This document shows, in pieces, positions 11,244-21,818 of a DNA stretch of 64,000 bases; the first letter of the stretch is position 1, and each line of letters starts with the position of its first letter. The stretch is from the NCBI GenBank assembly GCA_000711775.1, contig ARYC01002519.1, positions 1-64,000 of the forward strand, written 5' to 3'. The translations under genes and the position numbers were made by a program. Under the pieces are notes generated by a model. It had not been told where the DNA came from. It searched no databases and was given only the letters and a program-made list of their open reading frames with translations. Source of the DNA: Oxytricha trifallax (Eukaryota > Ciliophora > Spirotrichea > Sporadotrichida > Oxytrichidae).

Positions 11244-11355
11244 TGTTTAATTTAAGTATAGTTAAAATTTTGTATTTAAACTGATAATATTATTAACTTA
11301 AATTTGAAATTAGTAAGCTAAGCTATTTTAATATTAATTAATTTAAATAGTGAAA

Positions 11356-14300
11356 ATGAATTAAAAATATGAGGCTCCGCCATCGCCTTTTATCGCCTCA
11401 ATAAACAACAGAGATGAATTCAATTCGCTCATATTTAATGAAATAATGAGATTTATTGTCTCAATTTTAGAGTAAATTAGAATAAAAATCTTATTTATTA
11501 AATATAATTTCATAAACCCAGATTTGGATGATGAAGACGACCAAAGAGCAAACACTCTTTTGAAGGATGTTCTCCCAGATAACATAAATATCTCCACAAC
11601 TTAATAACGATTACTGGCAGAGCAATGCATGTTGAAGTCTAGTTCATCCTCGGGGTTTTAGAGATTTCAATGGTACACATGCGTGTTTCTAATTTTAGGA
11701 GTGGACTGCTCAGCACTCATTAATTAATGCATGTTTATGCTTACTATGCCACCGGACTATGAATGCCAAGATAATAATACAATGGAGTGGAAGAAATGCG
11801 GGCAGGAAAATTATGAAAATGATTTAAGGTTTATTAGTAATAGACAGATTTAAATTAATTCGTAGTTTAATTTAAGGAATATATTTGTGATCCAATGACA
11901 CACTTGCCATTCAAAGACGTAATTTATCGAATAGACCCTACTGACCCAGAAAGCCTTGATAATTGGTACACCACCCTAAATTTAGAATGCTAATCAAAGA
12001 ATGTAGTAGAGCTCTTTAATATAAGTTTCTTGATAGGGCTTGTACTTGGCACTATAATATTTTCAAGAGTGGGGGATTTACTAGGCAGGAAGAAAACCTA
12101 CTTCATTGGTTTACTAATGCATGTTTTGCTATCAGCTACTCTACTAATTCTAAGAGACCCGAATTACTTCTACGCTATTATTTTTCTGATGGGGATCGAG
12201 TACCCTGCCAGATTCTTAGTGGGCTATATATACCTAAGTGAGATGTGTTCTGAAAAGTCTAGACCTATAGTTACATCTATTGCTTTGTTTTTCGTAGCTC
12301 AATCTGTAACCTTCGCCTGTATTTACTTCTCACTTATAACTAAGTAGCTTTTTTTATATCATGAATTTTTATATGAAAATTGGGCTATGGGCTCAAACAC
12401 GCCCCCCCCATAATGTATATTTTTCTTTTTGTAGTCTGGTAGAGTTTTTAACGCTGAGTAATAGTAGCTAATAAACTACTATTAATATAGTATAATAAAA
12501 ATGGGGAGATCGTTATAAAATAATCAAAAATGAGATGAATTAAGATTATGTTCAAATGAAAGTATACTAATGTGTTTCCAACTGTCGAGATTATGAATTA
12601 AGATTAGAGATTTTATTTATCAATATAAGTGAACTAATCATACTTAAATTTAATTAATTATTAATTTAATCAACATTTTCCAACTTATTTCTATTTTTGG
12701 GCAGTGACTTTTTCTTCTCTTCTGATGACTTTCATAGCAACTTTTTCTTGTGTTTTTGTCAAAAAATTTAGATATCTTCAGAGTATTTTCCTTGAGTTAT
12801 CTTCAGGGTATTTTCCTAAAAAAAATTAAAAAATTGAATTTCATAGTAGCAAATGCAGCAATAGCAACAATAATAGCAACAGTAGTAGAATTAACAATAG
12901 AAATAATTAAATCAATAATACTTACAGTTCTGCTGAAATTTTAGAGAATTTCAGAAATTTAAAATTGGAAAATTATTTGTTATTTTCATCATCATCTTCT
13001 TCCTCATCTTCATAATCAACATACTCAAAACTTGAATTAAGAAAAGTGGATTTTTTTTAGAAAATCCTTGAACTGTAAGTATTATTGATTTAATTATTTC
13101 TATTGTTAATTCTACTACTGTTACTATTATTGTTGCTATTGCTGCATTTACTGTTATAAAATTCTATTTTTTAATTTTCTTTTAGGAAGATATCATGAAG
13201 ATAGCTCAAGGAAGATACCCTGAAGATATCTAAATTTTTTGACATAAAAACACAAGAAAAAGTTGCTATGAAAGTCATCAGAAGAGAAGAAAAAGACACT
13301 GCCCTAAAATAGAAATAAGTTGGAAAATGTTGATTAAATTAATAATTAATTAAATTTAAGTATGATTAGTTCACTTATATTTATAAATAAAATCTCTAAT
13401 CTTAATTCATAATCTCGACAGTTGGAAACACATTAGTATACTTTCATTTGAACATAATCTTAATTCATCTCATTTTTGATTATTTTATAACGATCTCCCC
13501 ATTTTTATTATACTAGATTAATAGTGTGCGATCAATAGTTTTCGAGATATGGTCCCATATAAGTTCACATTTTATATATAAAATAAGAGTAAAAATTGTA
13601 AAAAAATTTCCAATTTTTCATAAAAATCTAATTTCTCCTTAAAACATCAATTTAGAGGATTTAATGAAAATTTAAAGAATTTATTCAATTTATCAAAATA
13701 AAATCATAATAAATTTATTTTACATTCTTGTAATAAAATTAAAGTGCAAATAATTTATTATGATTTTATTTTGATAAATTGAATAAATTCTTTAAATTTT
13801 CATTAAATCCTCTAAATTGATGTTTTAAGGAAAAATTAGATTTTTATGAAAAATTGGAAATATTTTTATAATTTTTACTATATTTTTATATATAAAATGT
13901 GAACTTATATGGGGCCATATCTCGAAAACTATTGATCGCACACTAGTAGTTCATTAGCTACTATTACTCAGCGTTAAAAACTCTACCAGACTACAAAAAG
14001 AAAAATATACATTATGGGGGGGGCGTGTTTGAGCCCATAGCCGAAAATTGTTATATATTTTATAATCCTAATAAATCTCTAAAACAATTAATGAATTCTT
14101 TATTCAATATGATTATTTTTAAAACCATTTCTTATTAGGAATAGTTATTGGCTCATGGCAGAAAGCTGTGCGCATCTGGTCAGATAGCGCTGTTATATAA
14201 CGAAACCTTGTAACACCTATACTTATATGACTTAATATAGGTAAATAAAAGTATGGATATATACAGATTTCTAAGATGTAAAAACAATTTGCGGCAAGAT

Positions 14301-15808
14301 CTAGTGCTGTAAACAATTTGCGGATTAAAGACCTAATATAAGCTTAAGAAAAATGAAAAAGAAGATATATATAGTATAAAATTGAAGATATTATAAGAGA
14401 ATAGGATAGTAAGTATACTTATTAATATAATAACTTTAATTAATTAAAAATGGAAATAATATTAATCATATAGATTATATCTCAAAACATTGGATTTGGC
14501 TAGAGATAGTAGGATTAATAATAACAGTTATAGCTTTGATAGGCGCCATTTGGATACCAGAGTCCCCAAGATTTTTGATAGCATAAGGAAAGTACGCCAA
14601 AGCATATAGAGTGTTTTAAAGAATAGCGAAATTTAATGGCAAAAAGTTTAATAAGATTCATTTCAAACTCACTACAAGAAGAACAAGTGAAAAATTAATT
14701 ATCTGATATAAACTTATTTATTCAAATTGTAAGACTATTAAAAAATGTTCTAATAAGCTTATATTAAATGTTTGAATTTTTAATAATTTCTAGTTAAGTA
14801 TCGTATAAAACATATTCAAGTGATGACGATGAATTGGAGTAAGCAGTGAAAGACCCAAATGCATGGATAGAAAGAAATTCAATGGCAAGCAACTAAGAGG
14901 AAGATTCATAAATGGAGAAAGATCAATTTACAGAAGTTAATATTTCACAAGAATCTGAAACTAAATCTAACAATAAAATGCTTAAATTTACAGATATATT
15001 CCTTAAAAAACAACTCAGGACTAATACTTTAAATAAATCATATATCCTTTAGAATATTCTTGAAACCTTTATACAAATGGCATGGTCAAATATTAATATA
15101 TTAATACTATCGTACTTCTTATATGCTGGTTGACTTACCAATTTTCAACAACAATGCTATACCGATCTATGTCTCTCACTGTGGATAGCACCTTCGTAGA
15201 TTACTTGATAAGTGCCAATTCAGAGGCATTTGGGTACACTTTTGCCGCATTTATCTATATGAACAGATAGAATGGAGGAAAACGAACCATAGCTGTAGGG
15301 TTCTTGGCATCCTCATTGATTTCATTGATATTTATTGGATTTTATTAGCAGAGTGTGGCTGTTCAAATATTCACGAGTATCGTTACATTTTCTATTGCAG
15401 CCTCAGCTAATTGCCTGTTTAAAAATAATATAATATAAAATAAATATTTCAACTATCATTCAGAGTAGTGAAATTTAAGAGAGAAAAAAGTCTAATTTAT
15501 TTATTAATATATCATAAATTTTAAATAAAATGTTCTTGATTACATTTGAGATGTATCCTACAAGTTATGTATCATCAATGTTTGGTATTTTCTATTTAAG
15601 CAGCTAGTTATTCACTTTAGTAGTGCCAGAAATTACAAATAACACCAACTTGCCATTACCTTTATAAAATTTATCAGTTATAAATAAATCTTATTATTTT
15701 AGATTTAATATAAAACATATTCCTATTGTGATATTCGCACTTATTAACTTGTTTACTAGTTTAATAGCAGCAAGATTCCTAGATGAGAAAAGGAGAAAAG
15801 TTATTTGA
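11356..15808 (+). CDS. SLC22-like major facilitator transporter, interrupted by IESs
   Basis: In-frame ATG at 11356 leads into an acidic N-terminal part (NPDLDDEDDQRANTLLKDV). Next come the first transmembrane segment (FLILGVDCSALINQCMFML) and a small extracellular loop. The segment 11894-12346 then carries the MFS signature GDLLGRKKTYFIGLLMH. After a 2.1 kb spacer (12347-14480) it resumes with WIPESPRFLIAQGKY, a typical SLC22 sequence. Further segments give a cytoplasmic loop, more membrane helices and TFEMYPTSYVSSMFGIFYLS, matching the family's late conserved motif. TGA at 15806 ends it. The family moves organic ions across membranes; the substrate here is unknown. Spacers lie near 14700-14790, 15425-15530 and 15665-15710, and the frame also shifts near 15130. 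The largest spacer hosts nested fold-back elements. Confidence 0.82.
12488..13515. mobile_element. Fold-back element B nested in A
   Basis: Terminal inverted repeats begin TAGTATAATAAAAATGGGGA and the arms match over some 350 bases (for example TTTTTGGGCAGTGACTTTTTC near 12694 and its complement near 13300). ATTAATA flanks both ends (12481-12487 and 13517-13523), a 7- to 8-base target duplication. The inside has a further partly matching stretch near 12840-12930 and 13080-13160. Non-coding. Confidence 0.85.
13524..13943. mobile_element. Fold-back element C, 420 bases, next to B
   Basis: The ends are GTGTGCGATCAATAGTTTTC and its complement. The arms are near perfect up to a short centre near 13730, with the block TTATTATGATTTTATTTTG repeated inverted. 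A clear target duplication cannot be read because the borders are themselves palindromic. Non-coding. Confidence 0.82.
14100..14480. other. Rest of the large SLC22 spacer; one coding-like patch
   Basis: About 14130-14320 is GC-richer than ordinary spacer and is open on both strands (minus: a hydrophobic 65-codon frame). It does not fit the missing part of the transporter, which joins almost directly across the spacer. It may be a segment of another gene or chance. Confidence 0.25.
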
Positions 15809-16031
15809 AAATATTTTTTAAAATGAGAAAAACTTTGAAATCTAGATCAGTTTTTAAATTAATGTTAAATGATTGCTATATTTATGAATTAACTTTTTGT
15901 ATTTGATTTCTTGATCCATTAAATTGTCTTTTATTCTTATAATTGAAAAGGATCATAAATATATATTTAATTATTCTCGCAAGTATCTGTTAATAACTAA
16001 AATATAAATTCACAATTATAACGTTATAAAA

Positions 16032-18116
16032 ATGAATTATAGAAACAAAAATAAACCTCATCAGTAATTTCAAGCACTAGACAATTAATTCTAGTCTTCT
16101 ATTCATAATATAAGAATTGAGGATTTACATACCAACGAATCAAGCATGAATAAGTCTCATAATTATAAATAAATCTCAACTAAGGACAAAGAAAACATAA
16201 AATAGCAAAATTAATATAACATAAAAACAACCATGAAATCTTAAGTTTTAAATTAAGAATAAACACAAAGTTAAGCCAAGTATCATTAAACTCTTCAGCC
16301 TGTTTTACTAAATGACTCAGTTTTCTCTACAACTTACATTTAAGAGAATAATATAAACAACTAAAACTTAGACTATGATCTAATCGAAAGTGAAAATTAT
16401 AATGATGACTTAGGTAGTAGTGTTTTATATCAGTAACAAAAAGGTGTGAACGACTATAGCAGTGACTACGATTAAAACTAAATTGATGAGCCCACTGAAA
16501 GTATCCACCAATATTAGAACCAATTTGACTCGCAAAATAAAGTCAAAATGATTCTACAAGAGCTGGGGAATAATTAAGAATATGATTAGAGCACATACAG
16601 CTATGATGATAATAGTTATTAATATCTGGCTGAATTGCCTATGTAGCTACAAGCTGAAAAGGCTTCAACTTTATTCATTGAATTATATGTTAAAATTTAA
16701 ATTTTTGCAACTGATAGTTTGAATGTATCCACTTAATCTAAAATATAGAAATAAAATGAGCAAGAGCTTGAAAAATTGGTAATAAATTAACTGTAAGATA
16801 ACTCAATAAAATCATAGGGTCATAGCAAAGAAAGTTCTTAATATCACTGGAACAATGAAAATATTGTCCTAAGAAACGATATTTTACATATCAAAAATTG
16901 TCCAACTGCAATCCCTGTAGTTACAAATCCACAGTCTTATCTTAGTAATATCAGTGACTTTTTGCAATAATAATAGTCTTAAGAAGGAATTCAGCAATAG
17001 AATATTTCAACTATATAACCTAAATTCAAGAGATAGAGCTTTTCAAAGGTTTATGATTACCAAAATTAAGGGCTTCTACATTTAGAAGCTAATACTTTAG
17101 AAAATTCTACATTAAATCCTAATTTTATAAACTCTCAAGATGCTTATGAATCTCTCAGATTCAACCTTTAGCCCATCATAAACACATAGAGGTAATTTAA
17201 GAATTAACCTGATTAAAACTAAGCAGGAATTCATTAACAAATGATAAGCTCTGATAGATTGAAAATCTTAAAAGATATGAAAATTGACAAAATCAAGTTT
17301 CACCCACCCTAAACTTTGTTGAAATCATACTCTCTAGAAAATTTAAAGCGTAAATTCTCAAATAAAAAGCTGAAAAATTTAAAAGTAACTTAACTAGAAC
17401 ACCTCTAATCCCTTACATACTTTCAGAATACGATATCTTCACTTAATAAAATGATTTAAAGAGCCTAAAGCCAGGATAGAAATGGCTTAGCAGATTTCGG
17501 CTTGAAGAAAAGTAAAAGTTAACTTAATATTTATCAAGATAATCAATGTCTTAAAATAAAGAAGAGAAAATCGTTAGGTTTGTTACAGCCAAGAAAGTTA
17601 ATTAATGATTTGTAAGAAAAAAAGTAAATCAAGAAATATGATTAGAGGACAATTGTGAACTAAAACATTCAAACTATGCTAGAACCTTAAATAATCAAAA
17701 GTTTGAATACAAATCATTCATATAAGTCATAATCAAAAAGCCCATTCAAAAAATCTATAAGTTTGAGAAGCAGCAACAATAATAAAAGCTAGTTTTCTCA
17801 TTAATTTATTCAGTCATATACTAATAATTAAGAAAACTTGAAATTTTCAGAAAATACTCAAGTATTCAATGAAAAGCCAAAAAGTGTTAAAAAGTCAAAG
17901 AAAGTAGTGCCAAAAGAAGAACAAAATATGTAAAACAAAAGAACATTAGAAACTATGCCAAGTTAAACAAAGCACAAAAATTAAAAATGCATAAATATTA
18001 GCTCTAATCAATCATTACCTTTAAAGACTGGGTTGAAAGATATCAATAAACATTAGTCAACTAAAAAACTAGAATTGCTTAAGAAATTGAATAAAACTCA
18101 TAAGTTAGATTTATGA
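16032..18116 (+). CDS. Large Q/N-rich protein, 694 residues, single uninterrupted frame
   Basis: ATG 16032 (MNYRNKNKPHQQFQALDNQF) to TGA 18114 is one open frame of 695 codons when TAA/TAG are glutamine; the standard code would break it dozens of times. It is the only long gene in the window with no visible IES or intron. The first 400 residues are rich in Q, N, S and Y with runs of Q (SDFLQQQQSQEGIQQQ). The last 290 are basic and lysine/serine-rich (LKIKKRKSLGLLQPRKL, PKSVKKSKKVVPKEE) and suggest a nuclear or nucleic-acid-linked, largely disordered protein. That is an inference from composition only. No domain is recognised. The next feature is a tRNA gene 236 bases downstream. Confidence 0.8.
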
Positions 18117-18352
18117 ATTTAATTTGAAAAACAAATTCTATTTTCGTATTAATTTCATTAAGTTTATTTTGTATCTCTTAATAGGATATTTCTTGAATTG
18201 AAAGTAGTTAAATTATAGATGATAAATTAAATCCTGAGACAATGTCTGTAAAACATAACCACAATCATTTATAGATTCATAGCAGTTTTATGACTCCATT
18301 GCGGTTTCAAAATGGTTTTAAGAGAGTATATTACTACTAAACTCTCGAACAA

Positions 18353-18425
18353 TCCCCATTGGTCTAGGTGGCTAGGATATTCGGCTTTCACCCGGAAGGC
18401 CCGGGTTCGAGTCCCGGATGGGGAG
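18353..18425 (+). tRNA. trnE(uuc): tRNA-Glu (anticodon UUC)
   Basis: The cloverleaf folds cleanly. The acceptor stem is TCCCCAT with ATGGGGA, the anticodon stem TTCGG/CCGGA with loop CTTTCAC (anticodon TTC at 18387-18389), and the T arm CCCGG-GTTCGAG-CCGGG. The internal promoter boxes (GGTCTAGGTGGCTAGG and GGTTCGAGTCC) are present. CCA is not encoded, as usual in eukaryotes, and there is no intron. A short T-run follows a few bases after the end (ACTTTTTG), fitting RNA polymerase III termination. Confidence 0.96.
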
Positions 18426-18692
18426 ACTTTTTGAATCAACTTTAATTTTGCAACTTTTCTTTATTTTTAACAATTCAAGTAAAATATTCCATAATTTCAT
18501 TTATTAGTCTGATAAGAGTCTTTGAGATCAAGAGGATGTCGGATTTATGAATTTTAATTATTACTGTATTGTGTAGATTTAAAGACAATTATAAATACAA
18601 TATTACTAAAAATTAATTGAATTTGATTAATCGCAACTTAGAGCTTTTATTAGAATAAATAACTATAATTAAAATTACACTAAGCTTTCAGT
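18426..18692. other. AT-rich spacer between tRNA and transposon
   Basis: No gene or repeat seen, apart from the T-run directly after the tRNA. Confidence 0.5.
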
Positions 18693-18717
18693 ATAAAACC
18701 CCAAGAGTAAAATTTGA
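18693..18717. repeat. Left terminal inverted repeat of the GC-richer transposon
   Basis: 25 bases, identical in inverted form to 21641-21665. Confidence 0.92.
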
Positions 18718-18780
18718 GCGAATTTTGTGAATTAGAAATTAATCAACAATGAATCAAATGCTAGTTTAAATATATAATCA

Positions 18781-19690
18781 TCAATCAACAATCTTGCAAA
18801 TCTTGTCATAGTACTTCTTCTCCTCCTTAATCATGGTTGAGCTGCCTGCCACGCTGGCCTTGATGTCGTTCTTGTACACAATCTCTTCCCAGTACCACCT
18901 TCTCACCTGGTCCATCTCCACCTTTTCCCACACGTCGGAGAAGTGATCGATGATGACACGGGGTGCCCAGGGGTTTGCGATGTAGACTGCCTGCAGCCCC
19001 GAGTACACCTTGTCCTGGCTCACCCTCTCAAGCTTCTACATTTCGGCGTTGACTAAGTCCACCTGGGCCTGGCTGGGTTGGGCATTGAAGTCGTTGAGAT
19101 TGGTCGCGACGAGGTGCTCCCTCACTTCTTGTGAAATGCGCTTCAACTTGTAAGATGATGCCAGGGACCTGGTCCAATGCCAAGTGAACAGGAGATCTTC
19201 ATGATCATCAGGATGAACTTCAAATTTCCAATTATGCTTTCATGAGAGGGCAAATCCTTTTCCCATCTCAAGAATTCGAAATTCCTGCAGGCAAATTCAA
19301 ACCAGCAATAGGTGGCCTTCATGATCCCCTTTTCATTTTCTTCTGCTCCATTTCTAATCTCAAAGTTTAATTCTTAAAATAAATTATAATTTTAATTGGG
19401 CGTATTAGATTTTAAATATTGGGAATTAAACTTTAATTGGCCTATTAATTATTTTAGTATTAAAAGTTTGCCTAACTTACCAAATCAGTGTTGCAGAGGA
19501 ATTCTAGGGTAAAAACGCAAATGGGGACCAGCAAAGATAGTCATTCGAGAGCCCTTGAAAAGACGCATCGTCCTCTAATCTACGACACAGACAATTGTTT
19601 CCCAGGCTGAGATAAATTTCAAATAAGAATGGTGGGGTTTTGGCACTTTTAATAGAGTCTGGGTGATTCGTGATTTCGCAGATTGGGTGG
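18781..19690 (-). CDS. Second protein of the GC-richer transposon, function unknown
   Basis: The stop TGA is at 18783-18781. Reading upstream, the last exon gives a continuous protein-like frame (KRISQEVREHLVATNLNDF, NPWAPRVIIDHFSDVWEKVE) back to about 19215. There the frame changes (WHWTRSLASSYKLK side) to another open stretch (ATYCWFEFACRNFEFLRWEK) reaching about 19360. An AT-rich piece with GTAAGT at one side (about 19375-19475) looks like an intron. Upstream of it, about 19480-19690, is more coding sequence (NHPDSIKSAKTPPFLFEIY). No start codon was fixed and no domain recognised. One TAG is used as glutamine. The frame change may be a mutation. Confidence 0.55.
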
Positions 19691-19714
19691 CCAAAACCAG
19701 AATCAATTACAGTA

Positions 19715-21396
19715 TCAGACAGCCTGCAGGCTCAAATGCTTCAGGGCATCGACCAAAGAGCATGCGAACGCGCCGGTGAGCCACCGCATGTCCAAATTTG
19801 ATAGCTGCACAGCCAGGGCCTGCGCATAGCGCCGCTGTTGCTTCCTATAGCCTATTAAGAGAGGTAAACATACTTTGTAGAGACAGGCAGGAGCATGGGG
19901 TTGAGGTCGCGGCACTTAATGAACCTGAATGACTTTTCCACTGGAGCCATGTCGTACTGGTAGGGGCCCAAGAAGAGTATGGGGACGTTAAGCTTCTGCA
20001 AGACGCTATTGGTATAGCTGCTGCGGTGGTAGGCGCAATGTCCATCAACAAGAGGTGGTGAGTTCCAGTTGGTACTAGACTGGGTACCAGTTCCAAGATA
20101 AAGATGGCCCTTCTCGTTGTAAGGCACAAAGTATGGTTTCGATTTCATCTGCATGAGGAGAGATTTCTCCTGACGGATTCCTCTGGTTCTAAAAGCTTTT
20201 CTCTACCCCTATACCATCCTGAGAGTGCGTTTGGAGAAGGTGCTGGTTTGAAGAGTGTCATTGAAGAGTGTATACATTTGATTGGCCATTCCATCGTTGG
20301 TTGCATTGAAGAGCCTCTGCACAAGGGGTCGTAGCTTGCTGATAGCTGTTGAAATGTAGCCGTTAACCTCGGGCTTCAGCAGGCAGTACCGTGAATGCTT
20401 CTTGAATCTTGTTTTCTGGAATAACCTAGTCCTCATATATTTGTGCTAGCAGCATTTTTGAGTATCCTAATCATCCTTAAGTCGAGACTCCCTCGACCGT
20501 TTAATGGCGTCCAGACCAAGCATGATTAAATTTACTTGCTCCCTCTAGGCATCCTGCTCTCTTTTCTCAGCTGTATTTAGTAGAGATAGCGTCGTTAGGT
20601 AGTAGTTCTGGAGGTGCTTCTGATCTGTGGTCGCCTTGATATACATTTCTTGGAGTTGGGTGTCCGTTAGCCTTGCAGATGCTGGTTTATTAGGCAAATT
20701 CTTGTTTAACGGTTATTTGTGAGTTGGTTGGATTTTAATTATTTATTTATTTTTTAGTTCAATTTGTTTTAGTAGGTTGTTTAGTTTATTGCTCAAGTCC
20801 GGAGATAAGTCACCCAGTGATGAGTACCTTGGTAAAGGATCTGCACATCCTCTACTAGGGCCTGCTGAGGGTGTCATCTCCAGTTTGTTAACATTAGGAA
20901 GTCTTAATGCAGTGTCTTTTGTGTCTTCTTCAACTGCCATTAAAGTATTTCTCTTTTATTACTGTATAGGGCCCCCACCTCTGGCCTTGTGCGCGTCTCC
21001 ATCTATTTGATCTTTTGTAGCATCTCAAATAGTGGCCTCCATCGTCTCCTCTGTCTCTATCTTAATCTAATTGGCATCATCTTCCACAAAGGTCAGCTTG
21101 CGTACTGTAGTATGTTGCTGTATTATCGTGCCCACCATCTCCTTGTAATAGGTAGTAACGTCGTCGCCAAAGATGATTGAAATCAAGTCGATTATGTCTT
21201 TCTCACATCTCTTCTCAACGGTTATATTGTCCATTAAGCATCTTAGTCTTATCTTAAAAATGTCAGGTTCTGGTATTTAGGTTGGAACGAGGAGGGCCCG
21301 AAGGTTTGGCGGCAGCACCCGCAGGTTGAGCTCGACTGGCGATGGGGAGAGGAAGTTGATGATAGTTGGAGTGACTTGGTTATCAGTACTGATCAT
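19715..21396 (-). CDS. DDE-type transposase, one short intron and one in-frame TGA
   Basis: From ATG 21396 (MISTDNQVTPTIINFL) one frame runs to about 19870. A 29-base intron (GTATGT...TAG, about 19842-19870) is followed by KQQRRYAQALAVQLS and TGA 19717-19715. A single TGA interrupts it at 21027-21025 in otherwise continuous frame; a later ATG at 20940 (MAVEEDTKDTALRLP) could serve as start instead. The middle is coiled-coil-like and basic. The C-terminal third carries PPLVDGHCAYHRSSYTNSVL followed by LFLGPYQYDMAPVEKSFRF, which is the second Asp block and the final Glu block of Tc1/mariner/IS630-like DDE enzymes (compare NVPYSPLFNGIELYW in the TBE transposase). The first catalytic Asp was not located. 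The product should cut and paste the element's ends. Confidence 0.68.
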
Positions 21397-21506
21397 GCGA
21401 ACAGTGGACCGAAGGCAAAATTATTATAATTAAGGAGATTAGGATAAATAAAATTTAATCAAATCACGCTTAATAATTTGGTAGCTTTATGATTTTATTA
21501 AGACAC

Positions 21507-21509
<3 letters not shown>

Positions 21510-21552
<43 letters not shown>
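21510..21552. repeat. (TA)n microsatellite
   Basis: About 21 TA units without interruption, inside the right end of the GC-richer transposon. Confidence 0.95.
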
Positions 21553-21555
<3 letters not shown>

Positions 21556-21640
21556 ACTAAGTTAATTAATTAGAAAGCTACCAAAAGTAATTATAATAAT
21601 TAAAATATAGTATTTATTTATTTTCAAATTCACAATTAAT

Positions 21641-21665
21641 TCAAATTTTACTCTTGGGGTTTTAT
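21641..21665. repeat. Right terminal inverted repeat of the GC-richer transposon
   Basis: Reverse complement of 18693-18717 without mismatch. Confidence 0.92.
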
Positions 21666-21818
21666 CTATAATAACTTCATATAAAGGATTGGATAATTAG
21701 GATGACATATACATGAATGCAATATCATGTATTTTCAATATTTTCAAATTTATTTATGAAATGAAATCTGAATTAAATTTATAATAGCTTATAATTCTAA
21801 TAATTACAATATTTTGAT

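Larger units (their letters stand above)
12383..14042. mobile_element. Fold-back element A with 8-base target duplication, carrying two other palindromes
   Basis: The ends are inverted copies (GGCTATGGGCTCAAACACG at 12383 and its complement ending at 14042). GAAAATTG stands directly outside both ends (12375-12382 and 14043-14050), a clean 8-base target-site duplication as seen for hAT-type and some other DNA transposons. The arms are about 100 bases each (to about 12480 and from about 13944). Everything between is filled by elements B and C. No transposase gene. It lies in the large spacer of the SLC22-like gene, so it would be removed with that spacer. Confidence 0.88.
18693..21665. mobile_element. 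GC-richer DNA transposon, not a TBE, with two genes
   Basis: Exact 25-base inverted ends (ATAAAACCCCAAGAGTAAAA plus five more, 18693-18717; complement at 21641-21665) bound a 2.97 kb unit. Weaker similarity continues inward (GTGAATT blocks). Its middle is much richer in G and C than anything around it and uses few TAA/TAG codons. Both genes read on the minus strand: a DDE-type transposase (19715-21396) and a second protein (18781 to about 19690). An AT repeat (21510-21552) lies just inside the right end. No clear target duplication is visible. The ends contain AAAACCCC, one telomere unit, but the element shows no other resemblance to TBEs. Confidence 0.82.

Noticed and set aside
12030..12347. 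A separate 105-residue protein
   Set aside because: It is one segment of the SLC22-like transporter; the frame continues upstream and beyond the spacer.
12750..12944. Plus-strand 64-codon frame
   Set aside because: It lies in an arm of fold-back element B, which has no coding role.
15118..15160. A short intron in the SLC22-like gene
   Set aside because: The frame changes here, but neither GT-AG borders nor a pointer pair gives the needed shift; left as an unresolved break.
19845..20129. Minus-strand frame giving a serine/leucine-rich 94-residue protein
   Set aside because: It overlaps the transposase frame that carries the DDE motifs; it is a shadow in a GC-richer region.
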